This document shows positions 57,951-64,000 of a stretch of 64,000 nucleotides of DNA, piece by piece; the stretch's first letter is position 1, and the number at the start of each line of letters is the position of its first letter. This DNA is from Mya arenaria. Its lineage: Eukaryota; Mollusca; Bivalvia; Myida; Myidae. The DNA is taken from NCBI RefSeq assembly GCF_026914265.1, contig NC_069122.1, forward strand, positions 40,878,125 through 40,942,124, in the 5' to 3' direction. A program made the translations under genes and the position numbers. The notes beneath the pieces are model-generated. The model did no database searches and was not told the origin of the DNA. It was given only the letters and a program-made list of their open reading frames with translations.

Positions 57951-58796
57951 CCTTCGCATAATTGTTGTCTGTGTCAGTCAATTTTCGTTTTATTGGAAAG
58001 GTAAACAACTTGTTTTATTGCATTAAATGCCTGTTTAGTACAAAATAACATTTCACTTACATGGTAAAATATGAATATAGCTCTTTATGATCAATTTCAA
58101 CCATAAAATACTTCACTTAAAACAATTTCAATATTTTTAAAACACCCCCGTTTTTTGCACATTCCCGTTTAGACGTTAGGGATTGGAAGAATCCCGTATA
58201 ACACGTCTATTATTTTAGACTAATGTTTTATGAAGAAAGATGACAACTGTGACCCAGAATGCAGGTTGTTTCGAGTTATTATCATTATTTTTCACATCTT
58301 TATTTGCAACAATTATTAACATCTACTTATGGCACGAAGCAAAACGACGTTATTGTTTTTTGAAGTTCGTATTTCCGTGTTGTACTGCAACTTACTTTTA
58401 GTAGTGGATGACCTTTCACCAGTCATTAATTGTATTGCGTTAAATTCAGCCAATATGACCATAAGGTAATGATGTTATTCAATTAATTATTTTTAATTCT
58501 CCTTTTTAGCACTAACAATCCATTGTAAAACTCTAGTTTGATGCCTTAAATCCCATTTGACATCGGAAATTCCACGGGCATGTGTTGATTCGTCCGCCAT
58601 CTTAGATAAACCGGGTCATCTTGGGTCGTGTCATTAACGCATCATATTTTGATGATTCCACTTAAAGAGTTACAGTATGATATATATTTTGAAATATTTC
58701 GATAGTTCAAAGTATTGAATTAATTCTGTTTAGCAACAATGTACTTCAGTATTCAGTTCGAAACATTTACGGATTTAGTTTTCATGTCAGCTGATC

Positions 58797-58852
58797 ATTC
58801 GGAGCTCTTCGGCCATTTTATCGAAAAAATGGCCGAGGAGTTCCGAATGCAG
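58797..58852 (+). repeat. Perfect-looking hairpin of the 'ctcggccat' family
   Basis: 'ttcggagctcttcggccat' faces 'atggccgaggagttccgaat' across a short loop. Half-sites of the same sequence occur at 41076 and 41960. Confidence 0.8.
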
Positions 58853-59728
58853 TTTTGTATTACTGTAGTGGAACTATTTACATGTAGGTGGCGATATTGG
58901 CGAAATGATTTATCAATATAAATAATTGATTTGAGTACCAATTGTCAATAAATTATACATGACCCACTTTTCTCACTATTCGCCCAGATATTTTAGAAAA
59001 AATCTATGTAACAGCCAATTTAAATCAGCTGTGTATTCAAAACAATGATACGAACTATTTACTGAGCGCACTGGCGTGCTTTGGCTTGTAGTTTGATCGG
59101 CTGATGTGCCTACTTAGGACGGGCCCTGAGGGGCACCTTCCAAAAACGACTGCACGCCAATAAGACGGGGCTTAGCCAGTAACAAACATATTTTGACTTC
59201 CAGACTTGAACGATATTTTTTAATTTTATAATTATAATAATAGTATCTTTATTTTAACAAGTTAAAACATTAAGACAAAATTACAGAGCTAGCTATAAAA
59301 CATATAAAATATAAAGATATATATATATGTAACATTCTTAGGTAAAAAAAATAAAAACAAGTTTACTGTTAAAACACAAAATAAATGGTGATGCCACAGC
59401 TATGCATCAAACCATATATTTTTGAAAGTACATACTTACAACTTTTAACCATCACAAAATACCCTAACAGGTCATAAAAACAATGAAAAAAAATGATCCT
59501 GATATCTCAGATAAGATTTTAACTTATTATAAGCAGATTATATACATGTATTACATACATATTTGATTACGAATATTTGACACCACAATATCACCAAAAA
59601 AACAACCTCATTTTTTTAAACATGTTATAAAAGAAAAAAATGTTGCTGTTGTTTTAAATTCTCGTTTATATTTTGTATTTAGTAATAATTTAGAAATGAC
59701 TTGAGTAAAAAAGGTGCAAGGGATTTAC

Positions 59729-60040
59729 AGCTGCACTCTCACAGATTGACCGTTTTGACTACTTTTTATTCTTTGTCTTGGAATGAGCCAATTTTTGCGT
59801 AACTATCTGCAGACCAGTGATATAAGACTGCTGACAAAAGATCAGATAGCAGATTTTCATATTTCCGTTCGGAAATTAATGTTTTATGGTTTAAACCAAT
59901 TTTTGAGCTTAAATCTGAGTTCTAGTTTTTGTCAGCAGACTTATATAATTGGTTTCAATGGATATTCGCATATTTTGGTTCGTTCCAAGACAAAAAATAA
60001 AAACAAGATGTCAAAACGTTCAATCTATAAGAGTACATCT
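59729..60040 (+). mobile_element. TTAA foldback MITE, family 1, copy 6
   Basis: The start agctgcactctcacagatt is intact with a TTAC flank; the right end is eroded (gagtacatct) before TTAA. It lies between the 3' flank of the second receptor gene and unrelated DNA. Confidence 0.8.
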
Positions 60041-60940
60041 TTAAATCGAAAGTATTGATTACAAGTTTGATTAAAAAGTGAAACCATCAAAATGAAAAAA
60101 ATAATCATGACTTTATAGCACTTGAAAAAAAAAACCGGGTTCACATATGTTAACGCATAAAATGAGAAGATTAACAGTGTTAGTACTATGGATAATATAC
60201 ACACAAAACCGACATAGTTATAATAATAATAATATCTAATTCAATGCGACAATCACAAGGCTTACCGGTATTTAGAAAATTGGGATTAACACAGAATTGC
60301 ATATTTAAAAAAAGAAACGTTTTATAGAGCTTAAAAAACGAAGCATTGCAATACGACGAAAACCAGGTTTTAATGATAAGCTATCTGGCTTTGTCATAAA
60401 TAGTCATTTCGTGTTATCAAATACAAGATTAGTACATAAAAGCATCAGTTGCTAACAGGGTTGTAGCTAAAGGAAAAAATATGTACATGTCCGGCTTGTT
60501 AGGAAAGGGGGTGGGGGCAGGGATCCCGCATGTTCTCTCGCGATGCTTTGGTGCGTTTTCCAATTAACTTGGAAGTAAAAACAGCACACACACATAAAAT
60601 GATTGCTTATAAGAAAGACTGGCTAACTTTCTAAATAGAAGAGGCATACACACCTGCCCCTTTAGTTATAAATGCATTTTTTTTTTTAAATAACCATTTT
60701 TGAAAATCACGTGCAGGCCCGGGACTACAGAGCCTAGGCAGTTGCTAAAACCTTTGTATGACAAGCTTTCTATTTGCGGCATAGGTAATAAAGACATCAA
60801 ATCCACCAATTGTACACCTCTATGTGAGCTAGGAACACACATTTTTATCATATGCCATTCCTAACAAAAGTTATTGAGCAAAAACAGAAAAACTTTTCAG
60901 AACCACAAACAAATTCCGGTTAGCAGCCATTGTTGATATA

Positions 60941-61050
60941 TTATGCGGAAAGCAATGGGCGCCTCTCGTCCGCCTCCTGGCGTTCTACTTCAGGTTGATG
61001 GCCTTCCGTCGTCACACCCGACTCGGGAATTCCGTAATTCATATCTTCCC
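60941..61050 (-). CDS. CCP receptor gene 2: last exon, short cytoplasmic tail
   Basis: The acceptor is ttaatccag. The frame reads (G)EDMNYGIPESGVTTEGHQPE then VERQEADERRPLLSA and TAA at 60941-60943. GIPES and RPLLS match GIPDS and RPLLS of gene 1, so this is the homologous exon after a large internal deletion (or before an expansion in gene 1). The ITAM-like tyrosines of gene 1 are absent. Confidence 0.8.
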
Positions 61051-61149
61051 CTGGATTAAAAAATGAAGATTTTTTTGTAATGGAGATTTTGAGATTGAAG
61101 CTATTATTAATACATCAATTAACAGTACCGATTTACGACGCCAGAATAC

Positions 61150-61281
61150 CTTCCAATCCGCTACGTCTCGGGTTGTCTTGAGGCTCTTTGTGGTTTCGTC
61201 TATTGTACACGATAAAGACCAGCAGAATTACAACCACAACAGCCAGTATGAAAATGGCAACATGCCACAGAATGTTTGATT
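61150..61281 (-). CDS. CCP receptor gene 2: transmembrane exon
   Basis: The acceptor is actttcag and the donor gaag|gtattc. ESNILWHVAIFILAVVVVIL then LVFIVYNRRNHKEPQDNPRR: one hydrophobic helix followed by basic residues, homologous to gene 1 (PWEIATLVLAVVVV...; QDN(T/P)RRS at the exon end). It is 132 bases compared with 537 in gene 1 because the acidic Ser-rich part is missing. Phase 1 at both ends. Confidence 0.85.
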
Positions 61282-61309
61282 CTGAAAGTGATACCGTGAT
61301 GGACTAATG

Positions 61310-61806
61310 TTCAGTGTGTGTATACCACATGATAATTTGCGTCATAAATGCTACGTCGGAAGGCAATAATTTGTTTTGAATGAAGACTTTAAACAAAGAT
61401 AACTTCAATATTTCCTCACCATTTTAAATGAAAAAAGCGCAGTCTACGCCTCTTATGGAGCCCCACCTTCGGTCTTTTACTGGAGTTTAGTTTCTTAAAA
61501 CACTTCGACAAACCTTTTCATAACACGGCCGTCTGACGGAGCACTGTCAAAACATTATATATTTGAAACATTATATATTTGAAACAGGTTTGTCGAAGAG
61601 TTTGATGAAACTAATCACCTTATCAAGCTTTGGTAATAAAACGAAGGCGGGGCTCTTTAAGCGGCGTAGACTGCCCTTTTTTTCATTCAAAATGGTTAAG
61701 TTAAAGAAAAGTTATCTTTGATTTAAGTCTTTATTTTAAACAAAAAGTTGCCTTCCGACATAGCATATATGACGTAATTTATCACGTGGTATACACACAC
61801 TGATGT
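61310..61806 (+). mobile_element. Large foldback element in intron of receptor gene 2
   Basis: Arms of about 200 bases are inverted copies: 'cagtgtgtgtatacc' and 'ggtatacacacactg' at the ends, then 'acgtcggaaggcaa'/'ttgccttccgacatag', 'aaagataactt'/'aagttatcttt' and 'acttcgacaaacct'/'aggtttgtcgaag' inside. No coding capacity. Absent from gene 1. Confidence 0.85.
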
Positions 61807-62077
61807 TAGGTAATCTATTGTGACGAGAAACATACAAACTCAAGAAAAATATAATAAATAACGCCGCTTTACGAGTCACTTGCAGTTATTCAAGGGGCAT
61901 AACCCCAGAGTAGCTGATGTCATTTTAATTAAATGGTACCAAGATTTTTCAAGATAAGATAATATGCATTGTCAACAACTGGTTAATATCACTTGGGTTT
62001 GAGAACGAAATTGATTAATGTATAAACGTCCGGGTAACGTTTCATAAGTAAGGGACCTGACAGCTTTGAGGACGTAC

Positions 62078-62352
62078 CTTCACACTCTGGCTCCGGGGAT
62101 GACCATGTACCGAAGTCCTCACAAGTTGACGTGTCGTCGCCGACCAGTTTGTATCCCTCGTCACACGTAAACGTTACGTTGGTTCCGGGACGATATCTAG
62201 CTAAATACTTAAAGCTTCCGTGTACTAGCTGGGCGGGTGCCGGACAGTCTTCGGTAAAGTTGATTTTACCCGGAAGTGAGTCCTTCAAGCAGTCACCCCG
62301 GGTGTTGTCACACGATCGGCATTGCCAATTTTCATGGTCACAGAACTCCTCA
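62078..62352 (-). CDS. CCP receptor gene 2: fused cysteine-rich and single CCP exon
   Basis: The acceptor is ttattag and the donor gaag|gtacgt. The first part EEFCDHENWQCRSCDNTRGD then CLKDSLP matches the cysteine-rich exon of gene 1. It passes without an intron into a complete CCP (EDCPAPAQLVHGSFKYLARY ... TCDEGYKLVGDDTSTCEDFG ... PECE) with four cysteines and Trp. The last two cysteines of the gene 1 module (DCRSWC) are missing. In-frame upstream sequence would allow an ATG with hydrophobic residues at 62393, but homology to gene 1 supports splicing to the signal exon. Confidence 0.87.
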
Positions 62353-62550
62353 CTAATAACAGAATATAGTAAAAACAATATGCACAACAACATCTAGTTA
62401 TTTGAATTGGTGGTGTTTTTGTGGATAGTTGTCAACAACTACAACAACAGTGCGTGTCGCTTAATTGGCAAACGGTGGTTTCAATAAATGCATCACTTAC
62501 CAAAACATAAATATATTGTTCTCGTTATCATCAGATCTCTGTGGCATTCA

Positions 62551-62870
62551 TGCACCAGTCAATTGTGAACATCCCCCCGCCCCAGGTCCGGGGGTATGCC
62601 GGGGATAGCCGGGGAAATGGGCCGTGTTTGTACCTTCCAGGTGGCCCTGCAGTGCCGGGTGAATGCGGAGGATTTGTCTTCGCGCCAACAAAATAGCGGG
62701 GAGCGGGATTTACCTGTGGTCCCCAGTGTTGTGGGGGCATTTGGTGGGGATTTTACTAGCATTTCTCCCCCGCGGGACGGGGATTTTACCCGGGCTTGGC
62801 TGGACCGAAAGTCCAAGTCCCCGCTATTCCTCGGACACTGGAGAGGGCGTGGTTACCATTAACTGGTGCA
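62551..62870 (-). mobile_element. GC-rich inverted-repeat element ('tgcaccagtcaat'), copy 2
   Basis: Orthologous insertion in the first visible intron of receptor gene 2. It matches 46880-47204 end to end with scattered substitutions and small indels. Confidence 0.85.
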
Positions 62871-62911
62871 TTAACTCAATGTCTAAAAGTTTATACTAGT
62901 ATTTCACTCAC

Positions 62912-63020
62912 CTGGTACAAATATCTACATGACAGATAGTTCTGGTGAATTCAAAACTGACCACCGACACCAGCATGACCCACAGACACCATGGCGCCAG
63001 AAAGAGTTTCGCCGATCGAC
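62912..63020 (-). CDS. CCP receptor gene 2: signal peptide exon
   Basis: The acceptor is tttctaaag and the donor ccag|gtgagt. Frame (x)RSAKLFLAPWCLWVMLVSVV then SFEFTRTICHVDICT; 109 bases as in gene 1 and nearly identical. The ATG exon would lie right of the window. With it the predicted protein is about 209 residues. Confidence 0.75.
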
Positions 63021-63257
63021 CTTTAGAAATAAATAATTTACTTTCGTTGTGGGATTTATACAGCTGTCAATGAAAATACATACAACTTTTACTATCAGTT
63101 TATTTTATTATATATACATTTAAACATATCAAGAGATGCACAGCAATCAGTATGATCAGTCGACTTCACGTGTAAGTTAATTATCTCATCTAATTTTTGT
63201 TTGTTTTGTATAAGTGACAGCGTAATCCATGGGTTCTTTTAGATACGCGGAAGGATA

Positions 63258-63612
63258 TACAACAAAAACAACAACAATAACAACAACAACAACAACAACG
63301 ACGACGACGACGCCACCACCACCGCCACCAACAACAACAATAACACCAACACCACCAACAACGACAACACCACCACCACCACCACCACCACCACCAAAAA
63401 CAACAACAACACCAACAACAACGACACCACCACCACCACCAACACCACCACCACCACCAACAACAACAACGACAACAACAACAACAACAACAACGACGAC
63501 GCCACCACCACCGCCACCAACAACAACGACAACACCACCACCACCAAAAACAACAATAACAACAACACCAACAACAACGACAACACCACCAACAACAACA
63601 TCAACAACACAA
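63258..63612 (+). repeat. (AAC/ACC)n microsatellite, gene 2 copy (expanded)
   Basis: About 355 bases of caa, cca and cga triplets between the same flanks as 47541-47692. More than twice as long and far richer in cca. Poly-Thr/Pro and poly-Val/Gly frames on both strands are by-products. Confidence 0.93.
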
Positions 63613-64000
63613 CAACATAAAAATAAACATAAAATTACCAAAATGGAATTAAAACAAGAGATAAATATTGTTCAATGAAGGGTCGTAATTGAAAAGCGGA
63701 ATGATCAACTCCAAGTTCTCAACTACTGTCGTTATAAATAGCTTAGATAAGATCAGCTGAGCTTATTATGGATCATGTTTTATATGATATGCACATTAGC
63801 AATAAAGAAGCCAGATAGGTTGTCATGCACTTGCTGTGCAAGCAAAAATAACAAAAGCTCAGTAGATCAAATTTCACATATCACGTCATTAAATTATTAT
63901 TACCCAGGGTAAGACACCTAAAAATGGGATCCCAACAGCTTAAAAAACAACACGTAATCTTACACATTCTCCAAATATCTCCAGGTATAAAATAATTAAT
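63613..64000 (-). other. Duplicated upstream intron of receptor gene 2
   Basis: Closely matches 47693-48080 ('accaaaatggaattaaaaca', 'agataagatcagctgagctt', 'aggttgtcatgcacttgctg'). The duplication continues beyond the window. Confidence 0.8.

Larger units (their letters stand above)
57951..60119. other. Intergenic DNA without a supported gene
   Basis: AT-rich DNA with a palindrome (58797-58852) and a family-1 MITE (59729-60040). No gene is seen. Confidence 0.4.

Noticed and set aside
62352..62393. ATG at 62393 as start of receptor gene 2 with its own hydrophobic leader
   Set aside because: Possible, but the segment upstream of 62352 is homologous to intron in gene 1, a good acceptor lies at 62353-62354, and a conserved signal exon exists at 62912-63020. 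Kept as an alternative start only.
63186..63678. Thr/Pro-rich and Val/Gly-rich frames of about 150 codons
   Set aside because: Both are translations of the AAC/ACC microsatellite on opposite strands.

Overview
This is animal nuclear DNA, most likely from a bivalve mollusc. It is AT-rich, its genes are split by GT-AG introns, and it is packed with short inverted-repeat transposons, minisatellites and microsatellites. The organism call is inference: it rests on the gene content (a pericentrin/AKAP9-type PACT protein and CCP/sushi receptors) and on dispersed repeats of a kind I associate with bivalves (the 'tgaccttgaccatgaccc' and 'cctataactctgg' families). There is no operon, CRISPR or phage structure.

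Layout. (1) 1-8.7 kb, + strand: the last five coding exons and 3' UTR of a pericentrin/AKAP9-like centrosomal protein, with a complete PACT domain; upstream exons lie outside the window. (2) 8.7-22.2 kb: no convincing gene. It holds a 25-bp minisatellite (8.74-11.55 kb), a 36-bp minisatellite (14.23-16.89 kb), a 34-bp triplicate, a 21-bp array and several foldback or MITE elements. (3) 22.8-24.35 kb, - strand: one intron-free coding exon for an unrecognised 488-residue protein. (4) 24.4-38 kb: gene-poor, with pyrimidine-rich DNA, short tandem duplications, a large TTCA microsatellite, a 20-bp array, a TTAA-flanked transposon carrying a tRNA-Cys-like segment, further MITEs and a TGTC-rich tract. 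(5) 38.2-48.6 kb, - strand: a complete gene for a predicted type I membrane protein with signal peptide, cysteine-rich module, six CCP/sushi domains, transmembrane helix and long cytoplasmic tail. The exon phases all agree and sum to 775 codons plus stop if a proposed ATG exon at 48.5 kb is right. (6) 48.9-50.8 kb: a CpG-rich 27-bp minisatellite next to a broken LINE reverse-transcriptase fragment. (7) 52.1-64 kb, - strand: a diverged tandem duplicate of the receptor gene with one CCP domain and a short tail (about 209 residues); its first exon lies beyond the window.

The two receptor genes are the biological centre of the window. They share signal exon, cysteine-rich module, transmembrane exon, tail end, intronic transposon insertions, intronic microsatellite and 3' flank, so the whole locus was duplicated. 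Copy 1 then expanded its CCP exons by recent duplication of a two-exon unit of about 700 bp, or copy 2 lost them. The upstream region of copy 1 has heat-shock-element-like arrays and a TATA-like site.

All repeat boundaries and exon calls were read by eye. No alignment, domain search or splice predictor was run.
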